This document shows, one piece after another, positions 27,494-36,606 of a stretch of 64,000 nt of DNA (position 1 is its first letter; every line of letters begins with the position of its first letter). The notes beneath the pieces were generated by a model that did not search any database, was not told the origin of the DNA, and was given only the letters and a program-made list of their open reading frames with translations. This DNA is from Sphingorhabdus sp. M41. GTDB taxonomy: Bacteria; Pseudomonadota; Alphaproteobacteria; Sphingomonadales; Sphingomonadaceae. The position numbers and the translations under genes are program-made. The stretch spans positions 1,948,501 through 2,012,500 of the forward strand of contig NZ_CP014545.1 in assembly GCF_001586275.1 (NCBI RefSeq), written 5' to 3'.

Positions 27494-28057
27494 TCAGCGA
27501 AAAAAGCAGCTTGTACCCGAATAGAGGCTATCGACCGTCGCATCGTCGCTTTCATCCGAGAGGAATCCGGCGATAAATCCGGCTTCTCCGGAACCGGAGA
27601 AAAACTCGATGCCGAGTGTGCTGTCCGTTTGCATTGCGATCGGCATCGCTTGTTCCAGAGCGCTACGGGTCGATCCGACCGTGATATCCTGAGCGGTGCG
27701 TGCCAATTTTCCGTCACCATCATAAAACCAGCCAACCAGCTCGTCGTCCTGAAAATTCGCCGTCAGGCCAGCAGCCGGCGAGGAAGCGGTTTCCATCGGT
27801 CCGGCGCCGCATTCTTCATTACTGTTCTGATGTACCGGACCAAAATGTTCGAGCATGGCGATGACTTCGGCTTTTTCGGCACCATAGGGAAAACGCATGC
27901 CTTCTCCCTGCGAGATACCATCGGGCTGAAGGATGATCGAGGCAAGCTCAGATCCGACATCAGCTTCATCCGCTTGCCCTTTTTCTAAGGGATCGACACA
28001 GCCAGCGAGCAGCGCAAAGGTCATGACCGCCGCCGTTATTTTCCTGGTTTTGATCAT
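27494..28057 (-). CDS. Hypothetical lipoprotein
   Basis: The lipobox LLAGC gives a lipidated C20, and the rest (about 165 residues) is acidic with a repeating alpha/beta pattern and three further cysteines (in NEECGAG and TSCFF). The segment VIAMLEHFGPVH followed by a G-x-T-R-S-A-L-E-QAM turn resembles a family of sphingomonad lipoproteins that also includes the gene at 54525-55109 (G-x-x-EAAVKKLFP). No function is known. Its start overlaps the end of the GFA gene as ATGA, so they are translated together. Confidence 0.7.
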   Translation of the reverse strand: MIKTRKITAAVMTFALLAGCVDPLEKGQADEADVGSELASIILQPDGISQGEGMRFPYGAEKAEVIAMLEHFGPVHQNSNEECGAGPMETASSPAAGLTANFQDDELVGWFYDGDGKLARTAQDITVGSTRSALEQAMPIAMQTDSTLGIEFFSGSGEAGFIAGFLSDESDDATVDSLYSGTSCFFR

Positions 28058-28458
28058 CCCGGATTTCCTTCCATTTGCGGGACATTCGGATCAATCTCGA
28101 CCCAGGACTGTTTGCTGCTGGTCCAGAAGTGAATTTGCGGATGCAGCACGCTGGTATCGTCTAACGTTCCCGCCTTGATGTAGGTCATGCCCGGCTGGGT
28201 CGGCAGCGAGGTTTTCACTGGCGAACCGCAGGTGCCACAGAAATGGCGTTGGACGACATTGCCGCTGTCGGCATGATCGTCATATGTCGTGAGGTCGCCG
28301 CTGATCTCAATCTGGTTATCGGCCACCGCGAAAAGTACGGAATAGGAGCTACCCGCCTGTCGCTGGCAATTTTTGCAATGACAGACGCCGCACATCTGCA
28401 GGTCTCCCTCGATTGTATAGCTTACCGCACCGCATAGACACTGGCCTGTCATTGTCAT
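28054..28458 (-). CDS. GFA family protein (glutathione-dependent formaldehyde-activating enzyme-like)
   Basis: The zinc-binding cysteine pattern of the GFA fold is complete: GQCLCGAV, then CGVCHCKNCQRQAG, then FCGTCGSP. The fold binds two zinc ions; the best studied member, Gfa, speeds the reaction of formaldehyde with glutathione, but most family members are uncharacterised. Length (134 residues) is normal. It precedes and overlaps a lipoprotein gene. Two more members are in this window, one intact (53983-54444) and one truncated (52672-52833). Confidence 0.9.
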   Translation of the reverse strand: MTMTGQCLCGAVSYTIEGDLQMCGVCHCKNCQRQAGSSYSVLFAVADNQIEISGDLTTYDDHADSGNVVQRHFCGTCGSPVKTSLPTQPGMTYIKAGTLDDTSVLHPQIHFWTSSKQSWVEIDPNVPQMEGNPG

Positions 28459-28473
28459 CTCAAATCTCCCTCT

Positions 28474-29607
28474 TCACGCAACCTTGCGCACAAAAACTGT
28501 CCCCGCCGAATAGCCCGCTCCAAAGGAACAGATCAGACCGATATCCCCGTCTGCCAGATCGTCGCCATATTTGTGGAAGGCGATGATCGAGCCGGCGGAT
28601 GATGTGTTTGCATATGTATCGAGAACGGTTGGGCTTTCATCGTCACTCGCCTCATGGCCAAGCACGCGTTGGGCGATCAGGCGGTTCATCCCGGCATTGG
28701 CCTGATGCAGCCAGAGGCGGCGAAGCGAACCCGCCTCGATTCCGAGGCGTTCCATCTGCTCGTTGATCATGTTGGCAACCATAGGCACGACTTCCTTGAA
28801 CACCTTGCGTCCTTCCTGGACGAACAGCTTGTCCTTGTCGTCGCGGCTTTCCGGATGGGTGCGGTTGAGGAAACCGAAATTGTTGCGGATATTGTTGGAG
28901 AACTGCGTCTTCAATTTCGTGCCAACGATTTCCCAATGCTGCGCCGGTGCGATATCTTTGGCTTCAACGAGGATCGCTGTCGCCACATCGCCGAAAATGA
29001 AATGGCTGTCCCGGTCGCGCCAGTTGAGATGGCCGGAACAGATTTCCGGATTGATCACCAGCACCGATCTGGCGCTGCCGGAGCGGATATAGTCAGCCGC
29101 TGTCTGGATGCCGAAGGTCGCCGAGGAACAGGCGACGTTCATATCGAAACCGAAGCCCTCTTCGATTCCCAGTGCAGCCTGTATTTCGACTGCGATCGCC
29201 GGATAGGCACGCTGCAGGTTCGAGCAGGCGCATAGCACCGCATCGACATCTTCCGGCTTGCGCCCTGCCCTTTCAAGGGCCTGGAGTGCCGCTTTGACAC
29301 CGATTTCGGCCAGAACCGAGATTTCCTCGTTCGGACGTTCGGGCAAACGCGGGCACATCACCTCCGGATCGAGAATCGGATCTTTGGAAAGCACGAAACG
29401 TGACTTGATGCCCGAAGCCTTCTCGATAAACTCCACCGAACTGTGCGGCAATGCTTCGATTTCACCCGCTGCGATCGCCTCTGCATTCTCACGGTTGGTG
29501 AGATCGGCATAAGCGTTGAAACTGGCGACCAGTTCTTCATTACTGATACTGTCTTCCGGCGTGAACAGGCCGGTTGCGGAAATAACGGGAATATTACTGT
29601 TGGTCAT
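28474..29607 (-). CDS. 3-oxoacyl-ACP synthase III (FabH-like)
   Basis: This thiolase-fold condensing enzyme has the Cys-His-Asn triad of KAS III: C160 in [12 protein letters not shown]301 in [10 protein letters not shown] and N334 in YANTSSAGS. The ATG at 29607 is chosen over an upstream frame because the next 80 residues would be unlike the family. At 377 residues it is longer than housekeeping FabH (about 320), with an insertion near residues 35-95, which points to the longer subgroup that handles acyl chains other than acetyl. No acyl carrier or other fatty-acid gene is adjacent. Product uncertain. Confidence 0.88.
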   Translation of the reverse strand: MTNSNIPVISATGLFTPEDSISNEELVASFNAYADLTNRENAEAIAAGEIEALPHSSVEFIEKASGIKSRFVLSKDPILDPEVMCPRLPERPNEEISVLAEIGVKAALQALERAGRKPEDVDAVLCACSNLQRAYPAIAVEIQAALGIEEGFGFDMNVACSSATFGIQTAADYIRSGSARSVLVINPEICSGHLNWRDRDSHFIFGDVATAILVEAKDIAPAQHWEIVGTKLKTQFSNNIRNNFGFLNRTHPESRDDKDKLFVQEGRKVFKEVVPMVANMINEQMERLGIEAGSLRRLWLHQANAGMNRLIAQRVLGHEASDDESPTVLDTYANTSSAGSIIAFHKYGDDLADGDIGLICSFGAGYSAGTVFVRKVA

Positions 29608-29739
29608 GGGAAGATGCTTTTCCTTCTGCGCTTGCGCTTTCTGATGGCGCTTGCATGCGACGGTAATCTCCCCAGACCAAACTGGCAAGCGGGGTTGATC
29701 CTGCCTTGCCTATCAACAACGGCTTGCTATCAGCAGGAT

Positions 29740-30444
29740 ATGAATGATCGCGTGAAACTTGATGATAGCTGGAAGAAACCCCTCGCTGGCGAATTCGCGA
29801 GTGATTATATGGCCGAATTGCAGGAATTTCTGCTGCACGAGAAAGCTGCTGGCAAGGCAATTTACCCCAGTGACGAGGAATATTTTCGCGCGCTGGACCT
29901 TACTTCCCTCGACAGAGTGCGGGTCGTGATCCTGGGGCAGGATCCCTATCATGGACCGGGCCAGGCCCACGGCCTGTGCTTCAGTGTGCAGCCCGGCGTC
30001 CGGCCTCCGCCATCGCTGGTCAATATCTACAAGGAGCTGGAAAGCGATCTCGGACTGGCGCGCCCTGCCCACGGATTTCTCGAACATTGGGCTAAGCAGG
30101 GCGTGTTGCTGCTCAACAGCGTCCTGACCGTCGAGATGGCCAATGCCGCTTCACATCGCGGCAAGGGATGGGAACAGTTTACCGATGCGATCGTGCGTCT
30201 GATTGCAGGGAAACCGGAGCCCGTCGTGTTCATGCTCTGGGGAAGCTATGCCCAGAAAAAGGCGTCGTTCGTGAAAAGTGTGGAACAGGGTGGCAAGCAT
30301 CTCGTGCTAAAAGCCCCTCACCCCTCGCCGCTGTCGGCTTATAACGGATTTTTCGGATGTCGGCATTTCAGCAAGGCCAATGCCTTTCTAAAGCAGAATG
30401 GACTGGCCCCGATCGACTGGAGCCTGCCGGACATCAACTCCTGA
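29740..30444 (+). CDS. ung: Uracil-DNA glycosylase
   Basis: Ung excises uracil from DNA at the start of base excision repair. The water-activating motif [13 protein letters not shown] is present with catalytic D68, and the leucine loop HPSPLSA contains H194. Length 234 is typical of family 1. The ATG at 29740 follows CAGCAGGAT, a plausible ribosome-binding site; the open frame extends upstream into non-homologous sequence. It is convergent with the hydrolase gene that follows. Confidence 0.95.
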   Translation: MNDRVKLDDSWKKPLAGEFASDYMAELQEFLLHEKAAGKAIYPSDEEYFRALDLTSLDRVRVVILGQDPYHGPGQAHGLCFSVQPGVRPPPSLVNIYKELESDLGLARPAHGFLEHWAKQGVLLLNSVLTVEMANAASHRGKGWEQFTDAIVRLIAGKPEPVVFMLWGSYAQKKASFVKSVEQGGKHLVLKAPHPSPLSAYNGFFGCRHFSKANAFLKQNGLAPIDWSLPDINS

Positions 30445-30492
30445 GGCGACAATGCGGCAAACCGGTCGCGGCAATCAACGTCCACAGGGACT

Positions 30493-31458
30493 CTATTTCG
30501 GTGCAGTGGCCTCTGCATCAACATTCTCAATCCAAGAGTCGATATCCCGCGCGACCTGTTCCGGGGTTTCCTCCATCGGAATATGGCCGGCATCCGCATA
30601 GATGATCAGCTTGCTTCCCTGAATCGCAGCCTCAAATGCCCGCCCGTGGGATAGCGGGATGACCGTGTCTTGCTCTCCCCACAGCAGCAGCACCGGCATA
30701 TTCAGATTTTTGACTTCCGCCCATTTTTCCAGTTCGCGGTCCGTCTTTGCTCGATCCACGGAGGCTCTGCGATTGCCGGGAAAACGCAGCAATTCCCAAT
30801 AGCGGTCGACCTGTTCCTCGGTCAGCCGCTCCGGCTGTCCGAAGCTTTCCTCCAGCGATGACTTGACCAGAAAGCGGGGGGTGATTTCGGGCAGCAGCAT
30901 TTGTCCGATCCATGATTGCGCCAGCCTGGCGCCAAGATAGGGGCGGGTTTTTTGCGCGACCTGCGCGCCGGAAGCATCGATCAAGACCAGACCCGACATA
31001 CGCTCGGACTCCGACAAGCCGGCGCGCCACGTCAGCCAGCCGCCCATGCTGTTGCCGACCCAATAGGCCTTGTCGACGCCAGCCGCATCCAGCACCTTGA
31101 CAGCCGCTGCGATATTGGTTGCGGCATCATAGGCACCGGTTGGATTGGGGCCGGTCAGACCATTTCCATAGAGATCCAAGGAAATCAGGCGATATTTTTC
31201 GCCGAGCAGTGCCACCAGCGGTTCCCAGGTCTGGAGCATACTGTTCGATCCGTGTATGAGGAGCAGCACCGGCCCATCCTTGTTGCCCTCGTCGCGATAA
31301 TGGATTTTGGTACCATGACCGTCGTCGAGAAATCGCGAGGATTCATTGCCATATTTGGCGATCATCTCGGTGCGGTCGGTGTCGGGCGTCCGGAAAATGA
31401 AAAAGGCTGCCGCCAGCAGGACCAGTAGCAGCAGAATGATACGGATCGTCTTTTTCAA
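30493..31458 (-). CDS. Membrane-anchored alpha/beta hydrolase
   Basis: An N-terminal hydrophobic helix (IRIILLLLVLLAAAFFIF) anchors a classic alpha/beta hydrolase: oxyanion HGSNSM, nucleophile in WVGNSMGGWL, acid in LLWGEQDTVIP and histidine in YADAGHIPMEE. The frame continues upstream into the RluE gene, so the TTG at 31458, which follows AGGGAA, is the likely start and the helix then begins at residue 3. About 321 residues. Related enzymes include dehalogenases, epoxide hydrolases and esterases; the residue after the nucleophile does not decide between them. Confidence 0.82.
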   Translation of the reverse strand: MKKTIRIILLLLVLLAAAFFIFRTPDTDRTEMIAKYGNESSRFLDDGHGTKIHYRDEGNKDGPVLLLIHGSNSMLQTWEPLVALLGEKYRLISLDLYGNGLTGPNPTGAYDAATNIAAAVKVLDAAGVDKAYWVGNSMGGWLTWRAGLSESERMSGLVLIDASGAQVAQKTRPYLGARLAQSWIGQMLLPEITPRFLVKSSLEESFGQPERLTEEQVDRYWELLRFPGNRRASVDRAKTDRELEKWAEVKNLNMPVLLLWGEQDTVIPLSHGRAFEAAIQGSKLIIYADAGHIPMEETPEQVARDIDSWIENVDAEATAPK

Positions 31459-31516
31459 AGTTTTTTCCCTCTGCCGATAGGCTTTTGTATCGAAAAAGCG
31501 GCCAGGCGCAAATGGC

Positions 31517-32062
31517 CTATTCGTCGGCGCGCCATTCGCCCGGCTGCAATCCCTCAAGCGACCAGTCGCCGATGCTCCAGCGCACCAGCCGCAGGGTAGG
31601 ATGGCCGACAGCGGCAGTCATCCGGCGAACCTGCCGATTTCTGCCCTCGCTTATCGTCAGCTTGAGCCAGCAATCTGGCACGCTCTTGCGCACCCGGATC
31701 GGCGGATCGCGGAGCCAAAGGTCCGGATCGGCGATCCGCTCGACTTCCGCGGGTCTGGTCAACCCGTCTTTCAATTCGACACCCTGCCGCAACATGCCGA
31801 GGCTTTCTTCTGCAACATCGCCTTCGACCTGAACAAGATAGGTTTTCGGCGTTTTATATTTCGGATCCGCAATCCGCGCCTGCATTTTGCCATCGTCGGT
31901 GAGCATCATCAGCCCTTCGCTGTCCCGGTCTAATCTGCCAGCAGGATAGACGCCGGGAACGTCGATAAAGTTCGAAAGCGTCGGACGCTTTGTCTCGCTT
32001 CCCCGATCGGTGAATTGCGGCAGCACGCCAAAGGGCTTGTTGAAGAGGATGAGTTTTGTCAT
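31517..32062 (-). CDS. rluE: 23S rRNA pseudouridine synthase, RluE type
   Basis: RluE makes pseudouridine 2457 in 23S rRNA. The catalytic motif is in the segment [14 protein letters not shown], which contains the conserved aspartate, and the later [14 protein letters not shown] block is characteristic of the RsuA/RluE group. No S4 domain precedes the catalytic domain, as in RluE. The ATG at 32062 lies eight bases after AGGGGG. Length 181 residues. It is divergent from roxA; both modify the translation apparatus. Confidence 0.9.
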   Translation of the reverse strand: MTKLILFNKPFGVLPQFTDRGSETKRPTLSNFIDVPGVYPAGRLDRDSEGLMMLTDDGKMQARIADPKYKTPKTYLVQVEGDVAEESLGMLRQGVELKDGLTRPAEVERIADPDLWLRDPPIRVRKSVPDCWLKLTISEGRNRQVRRMTAAVGHPTLRLVRWSIGDWSLEGLQPGEWRADE

Positions 32063-32184
32063 GTCCCCCTTTGGCAGCAGGGAGCAGATTGAGCAACGCA
32101 GCAAAGCCGTGCCGGCAAAGATACGCGCCTGCCGCATAATCCTTGCCGCTATCACTACCGTTCCCGCACGAAATTGTGTAGCGC

Positions 32185-33339
32185 ATGCCGATGCAATTGA
32201 ACAATTTCGATACCGCCGCTTTTCTGCGCGATTACTGGCAGAAACGCCCGCTGCTGATCAGAAATCCCTGGCAGTCGTGGCAAAACCCGCTGTCACCTGA
32301 TGAACTGGCTGGCCTTGCCTGCGAAGACCATGTGGAATCCCGGCTGATCACGCAATCGAGCGAAGACTGGAACGCCGAACACGGTCCGCTGCCCGAAACG
32401 CGCTTCGGTGAGTTGGGCAAGTCCCCATGGACCTTGCTCGTGCAGGCAGTTGATCAGCATATTCCGGATGTGGCTGCGCTGATCGAACCGTTCCGTTTCA
32501 TCCCCAACTGGCGGATAGATGACGTAATGGTCAGTTTTGCCAGCGATGGCGGCGGAGTGGGCCCGCATTTCGACCATTATGATGTATTCCTGGTCCAGGG
32601 CCTAGGCCAGCGCCGGTGGCAGATCGGCGGCAAGTGCGACGATCAGACGGCCCTGCGCTCGCACGAGGACTTGCTGCTGCTCTCCGAATTTGACGTCGCG
32701 GAAGAATGGATATTGAACCCCGGGGACATGCTCTATATTCCGCCGGGCATCGCCCATAATGGTGTTGCAGTCGGCACGGATTGCATGACCTATAGTATCG
32801 GTTTTCGTTCGCCCTCGCGCAAGGAACTGATCGGCAACTGGTGCGACGACCTGCTGCCCGAGATGACCGATGACGACCGTTACTGCGATCCCGATCTGTC
32901 GGTTCAGCAAAATCCCGGAGAGATACCCGGGGCCGCCATCGACCGGCTTCACGCCATGATTACCGAGAAACTGGCCGACCGCGCGGCTTTCGCACGATGG
33001 TTTGGCAAATATAGCAGCACGCCGAGATATCCCGACACCGATTGGCGTCCTGAGGACCCGATCGAGACAGAGCACCTGCGCGCGCTGATGGCCGAGAATC
33101 ATCCTCTGCTCCGCAACCCTGCCAGCCGCTTTTCCTTTGTCCGGGAGGATGGAGACAAGCTGCTGCTGTTCGTCGACGGCGAATGCTTTCCTTGCGTGGA
33201 GGAAACGGCCGCGCTGGCCGCAATGCTGTGCGCCCAGGAGCAATTTGTCATCAACCCGGAATGGCAAATGTCGGACGCCGTGGTGGAGTTGCTCGCCGGA
33301 CTATATAATCGCGGCAGCCTGTCCTTCGACTGGGGCTAG
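32185..33339 (+). CDS. roxA: Ribosomal oxygenase RoxA (YcfD-like), JmjC/cupin 2-oxoglutarate oxygenase
   Basis: YcfD-type enzymes hydroxylate an arginine of ribosomal protein L16. The iron facial triad is visible: H128-x-D130 in [10 protein letters not shown], and the distal histidine in PPGIAHNGV. The protein opens with [16 protein letters not shown], the typical YcfD N-terminus, and includes the C-terminal winged-helix dimerisation part. Length 384 is normal. A second ATG lies two codons downstream, and either could be used. It is followed by a terminator shared with the cold-shock gene. Confidence 0.9.
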   Translation: MPMQLNNFDTAAFLRDYWQKRPLLIRNPWQSWQNPLSPDELAGLACEDHVESRLITQSSEDWNAEHGPLPETRFGELGKSPWTLLVQAVDQHIPDVAALIEPFRFIPNWRIDDVMVSFASDGGGVGPHFDHYDVFLVQGLGQRRWQIGGKCDDQTALRSHEDLLLLSEFDVAEEWILNPGDMLYIPPGIAHNGVAVGTDCMTYSIGFRSPSRKELIGNWCDDLLPEMTDDDRYCDPDLSVQQNPGEIPGAAIDRLHAMITEKLADRAAFARWFGKYSSTPRYPDTDWRPEDPIETEHLRALMAENHPLLRNPASRFSFVREDGDKLLLFVDGECFPCVEETAALAAMLCAQEQFVINPEWQMSDAVVELLAGLYNRGSLSFDWG

Positions 33340-33366
33340 GCTGAAGCCAGATTCAGGACAAAAAAA

Positions 33367-33396
33367 GGGCAGGAGTGCCAAGCACTCCCGCCCTTT
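33367..33396. terminator. Bidirectional rho-independent terminator
   Basis: GGGCAGGAGTGC (33367-33378) and GCACTCCCGCCC (33382-33393) form a 12-bp stem with one A-C mismatch and a three-base loop, preceded by seven A residues and followed by TTT. It lies between the convergent roxA and cold-shock genes. Confidence 0.85.
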
Positions 33397-33415
33397 CCCG
33401 TATTCGGCTTTAGGC

Positions 33416-33622
33416 TTAAGCCTGCTGCAGGTTTACTGCGGCTTTCTTGCCGTTATTTCCGGTTTCAACATCATATGTGAGACGCTGTTCTTTTTCGAGC
33501 GACTGCATTCCGGCAGCCTGAACTGCTGTAATGTGCACGAAGCTGTCATCGCCACCATCTTCAGGAGCGATGAAACCATAGCCCTTGTCGGTGTTGAAAA
33601 ATTTTACGGTGCCTGTAGGCAT
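33416..33622 (-). CDS. Cold-shock protein (CspA family)
   Basis: The small OB-fold protein (68 residues) binds single-stranded RNA through GTVKFFNTDKGYGFI (RNP1) and DSFVHITAV (RNP2). The start at 33622 gives MPTGTVKFF, the standard N-terminus. A long AT-rich upstream leader of roughly 200 bp (to about 33800) is typical of csp genes and may hold the cold-responsive 5' UTR, but I see no clear cold box. Its chaperone role on RNA is established; which signal controls this copy is not. Confidence 0.93.
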   Translation of the reverse strand: MPTGTVKFFNTDKGYGFIAPEDGGDDSFVHITAVQAAGMQSLEKEQRLTYDVETGNNGKKAAVNLQQA

Positions 33623-33860
33623 AGTCTTATTCCTATTCATAACTTAATTATGCCCGATCATGCAAAATGCAGAACCGGACGGGATTGGCCAACTTCGAGA
33701 AATGGGAAAAAGAGTATGCGACCTTAGGGGTTGCGAAACCTAGATTTCTTCGTAACGCGATTTATTAGCTGACAGGCCTATAGCAGCCTATTCGTCAATA
33801 AGCAAACAGATGAATTTCGACGGTTTCATGGCGCGCGGAAATTGTGTAGCAATAGCACCG

Positions 33861-34502
33861 ATGAAACAACCTATATTGACCTGCGCGGCCACGCTTTTTC
33901 TCTGTTTCCCGCTCGCGGCATGCGATTCACCTGCCGGTCCGACGCCGGAACCATCCCAGCAGGATTTGTTTTTTGAACGGCTGAGCCTGCTCTGCGGCAA
34001 GGCTTATGCGGGCATATTGGTATCCGAACAGGAAGCCGACGCAGATATGGCGGGCAAGCCGATGATCATGCACGCGGCATCCTGCGATCTTCACGAGATC
34101 CAGATCCCCTTCCATATTGCCGAGGGTAGCGACAAATGGGACCGTTCGCGCACATGGATCGTCACCCGCACGGACAATGGGCTGCGCCTGAAGCACCGGC
34201 ATCGTCACGAGGATGGCAGCCTGGACAGCGTCACTAATTATGGCGGCGATACCGAAAGCGACGGCACGGCAGACCGGCAGGAATTCCCGGCAGATGCAGA
34301 ATCTATTGCTTCCTTCAAGGCCAATGGCCTCGATCAGTCGGTGACCAATGTCTGGGCCGTCGAAATCAGTCCGCCGGGTCAATCCGACGCCCAATTCAGC
34401 TATGAATTGCGGCGTCCGGAAACATCGGACGGGCGCCACTTCCGGGTCGAATTTGATCTGTCCAGGCCGGTGACACCGCCACCTGCGCCCTGGGGCGACT
34501 AG
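33861..34502 (+). CDS. Hypothetical lipoprotein
   Basis: A lipobox (PLAAC, lipidated C21) follows a clear signal peptide; upstream in-frame codons at 33810 lack support. The mature protein (about 193 residues) is acidic and contains short conserved-looking runs (CGKAYAGILV, FHIAEGSDKWDRSRTW, LRLKHRHRHEDG) that occur in uncharacterised sphingomonad lipoproteins by my memory of the pattern. There is no enzymatic motif. It is followed after six bases by a channel-like membrane protein gene, so the two are probably co-transcribed. Confidence 0.7.
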   Translation: MKQPILTCAATLFLCFPLAACDSPAGPTPEPSQQDLFFERLSLLCGKAYAGILVSEQEADADMAGKPMIMHAASCDLHEIQIPFHIAEGSDKWDRSRTWIVTRTDNGLRLKHRHRHEDGSLDSVTNYGGDTESDGTADRQEFPADAESIASFKANGLDQSVTNVWAVEISPPGQSDAQFSYELRRPETSDGRHFRVEFDLSRPVTPPPAPWGD

Positions 34503-34508
34503 GAAACA

Positions 34509-34937
34509 ATGCTCACCGAACTGCTCATCGGCGCCGGGATGATCCTGCTCACAGTGCTCACTCACGGGGTCGGCATATTTTTGCTCGGCCGATGGCTACG
34601 GATCGAAGCACGTGAAGAAGCAGCAGAAGATATCCACCCAATGTCCGTTCGCGGCATTGCCGTCACGCTCGGCCTGGTGATGGGCCTGTTCCTGCTGCAC
34701 GGCATCGAGATATTCTCCTATGCGGTGATTTATCGCGTGCTGGATGCGTTACCGACATTTGACCAGGCGATCTATTTCTCAACCATTACATATTCCACCA
34801 CCGGTTATAATAGCGAAGGGCTGGCAACCCACTGGGAAATGATCGCGGCGATTGAGGGTCTCAATGGTTTTATTCTGCTCGGCTGGTCGACCGCATTCTT
34901 CGTTACCGTCATCGCTCGCATGAGAAGCGGTAGATGA
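34509..34937 (+). CDS. Small potassium-channel-like membrane protein
   Basis: Three to four membrane helices are present over 142 residues. The segment FSTITYSTTGYNSEGL between the last two helices has the layout of the two-TM channel pore loop (T-x-x-T-T-x-GYG), but the filter reads TTGYN instead of TVGYGD, so ion selectivity may differ or the protein may not conduct. It overlaps the next gene (ATGA). The frame and helices are clear; the channel assignment is an inference from the pore-loop shape. Confidence 0.65.
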   Translation: MLTELLIGAGMILLTVLTHGVGIFLLGRWLRIEAREEAAEDIHPMSVRGIAVTLGLVMGLFLLHGIEIFSYAVIYRVLDALPTFDQAIYFSTITYSTTGYNSEGLATHWEMIAAIEGLNGFILLGWSTAFFVTVIARMRSGR

Positions 34938-35362
34938 ATATACCGGAAAGCTTTACGCGCCGCGTTTTCCGCTGGCTCCTGGCCATTTTCTATCTGATCG
35001 CCGGGATTGCCCATATCCGCTCACCCTCGGGGTTTCTAGCGATCACGCCCGACTGGGTGCCGTTCGCAGAGTTTGTCATCCTGTTCACTGGCGTAGCCGA
35101 ATTTGCCGGAGCCATCGGCTTGATGGTCCCACCTAAAATCGCACCCGGAGTACGCCATGCTGCGGGGATCGGCCTCGCGCTCTATGCACTCTGTGTCTAT
35201 CCGGCCAATATCAACCACGCGATCAACAATATCGCAATCGGCGGAGAGACTGCAAGCTGGCTCTATCACGGCCCTCGCCTTGCCTTTCAGCCGGTCTTTA
35301 TCTGGTGGGCGTTGATAGCCGGCGGTGTCATCAACTGGCCGTTCCAGCCCAAAAATTCGTAA
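34934..35362 (+). CDS. DoxX family membrane protein
   Basis: The protein shows the four-helix layout of the DoxX family (residues 1-142): a first helix RWLLAIFYLIAGIAHI with the conserved AG-x-x-H, then FTGVAEFAGAIGLMVPP and a C-terminal helix. DoxX-like proteins are linked to redox and sulfur metabolism in membranes. It is coupled by ATGA to the channel-like gene, and with the lipoprotein gene the three form an operon. The ligand is not known. Confidence 0.82.
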   Translation: MNIPESFTRRVFRWLLAIFYLIAGIAHIRSPSGFLAITPDWVPFAEFVILFTGVAEFAGAIGLMVPPKIAPGVRHAAGIGLALYALCVYPANINHAINNIAIGGETASWLYHGPRLAFQPVFIWWALIAGGVINWPFQPKNS

Positions 35363-35431
35363 ACCTGCCCTTAAGCGGGTATTTATGTTATGATTGTTGT
35401 CGCTATTTTGACAACGGCAAAGGAGCACGAC

Positions 35432-35584
35432 ATGGAAAAGCACGGCGATCGAATAGAAGTAACCGAGCGCGAGGCTAGCAACAAGCCGCGCGGACCGCAT
35501 AATGTCCGCATTGTGCTGGCGGCGTCGCTGTTGCTCGCTGTTGTGGTGATGTCGATGGTATGGATCATTCCAGCGCTGAGCTAG
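35432..35584 (+). CDS. Small single-pass membrane protein (50 aa)
   Basis: The ATG at 35432 follows AAGGAG by six bases. A charged cytoplasmic N-terminus (MEKHGDRIEVTEREA) precedes one hydrophobic helix (IVLAASLLLAVVVMSMVWII). By my recollection, such 50-residue proteins with an H-G-D-x-x-x-V-x start recur in sphingomonads, but no function is known. The frame remains open upstream without support, so the shorter start is preferred. Confidence 0.6.
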   Translation: MEKHGDRIEVTEREASNKPRGPHNVRIVLAASLLLAVVVMSMVWIIPALS

Positions 35585-35614
35585 CTGCAACAGGCAAATG
35601 GGATGTTTAACTCT

Positions 35615-36418
35615 TCAGACAACCCCGGCGATATAAGCAACAAGCAGCGCAGACGGCAGCAACAGTGCCTGAGCCACCAATGTACCGCCGACTCGACTCA
35701 GCGACAACCAGGTGATGGTCCGCCGGAACATCGGCTGACTGACTCGGCCGCTGACCACATCATCGGTCATCACTGACAATTGTGGATCGATGACAACAAA
35801 CAACAGGATCGTCGCAAATCCGTTGATCACGGCAGAAAGCTGTGATGCCGTAACCCGATATTCGGGATTGAGGTAACCAGCATATAGTGATCCAACGACA
35901 CCAACCGTCAGCAACGCTTGGGCAACTATGTTCAGGAAGATGATCGTCATCGATACGCCGCGCGGCTTGCGCAGGTCGGTGATATGCACGACCTTGGGCG
36001 CGGTGACGGTTCTTCCGACGTAGCCGATCCCGCCCTTTGTCAAGGCGTGCCAGATCAGCCGCGGCATTGAGCGATGCTCGTGAAACTGCAAAATCGCGCT
36101 GCTGAACCAGCGTTGCACGGTCGGAATCAGCAAGGCTCCGACGATGGTCGCAGCGGTTGCCGCCAGCAGAACCAGACGGAAATCAGTGAGCAGCCCCTCA
36201 CCTGTGCCATTGGCCAGGCCATTTTCGATCCGCTTTGCGAGAAATGGCCCGAGGAAGCTGTTGGACAGTCGCGACACCAGAACCAGAATATTGAACAGCG
36301 CGAAGGATACCGCAATCCGCCCGGTTCGCACTCCCGCAATGCGGGCCGAATAGGCCAGTGCACCGATCAGATGGATAGAAAAGGTCAAACCGCAAATTAT
36401 TACTAGCTGCTGATCCAT
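35615..36418 (-). CDS. Alternative lipid II flippase Amj family protein
   Basis: The 267-residue, multi-helix membrane protein matches the Amj/YdaH family (DUF2837): the N-terminal FSIHLIGALAYSARIAGVRT and the SRLSNSFLGPFLAKRIE segment are characteristic. In Bacillus, Amj can replace MurJ in flipping lipid II across the membrane. Finding it in an alphaproteobacterium suggests either a backup to MurJ or another polyprenyl-linked substrate. It is divergent from the SLC13 permease gene. Confidence 0.82.
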   Translation of the reverse strand: MDQQLVIICGLTFSIHLIGALAYSARIAGVRTGRIAVSFALFNILVLVSRLSNSFLGPFLAKRIENGLANGTGEGLLTDFRLVLLAATAATIVGALLIPTVQRWFSSAILQFHEHRSMPRLIWHALTKGGIGYVGRTVTAPKVVHITDLRKPRGVSMTIIFLNIVAQALLTVGVVGSLYAGYLNPEYRVTASQLSAVINGFATILLFVVIDPQLSVMTDDVVSGRVSQPMFRRTITWLSLSRVGGTLVAQALLLPSALLVAYIAGVV

Positions 36419-36606
36419 TATTTGTTCCGATGTTAACCGACAGAATCATGTGCAAAACAGGCACGAAACGAAAACGCCCATGAACCAAAACTTGCGATAG
36501 CCAAACAATAATTTGTGCGGCTCAGCGCTTTCTGTCTAGCGTCGGTTCGCACTCCGATTTATTGGAAATTTCACTATCCAGCGCGCCCCATTGATCGGAC
36601 CTGTTC

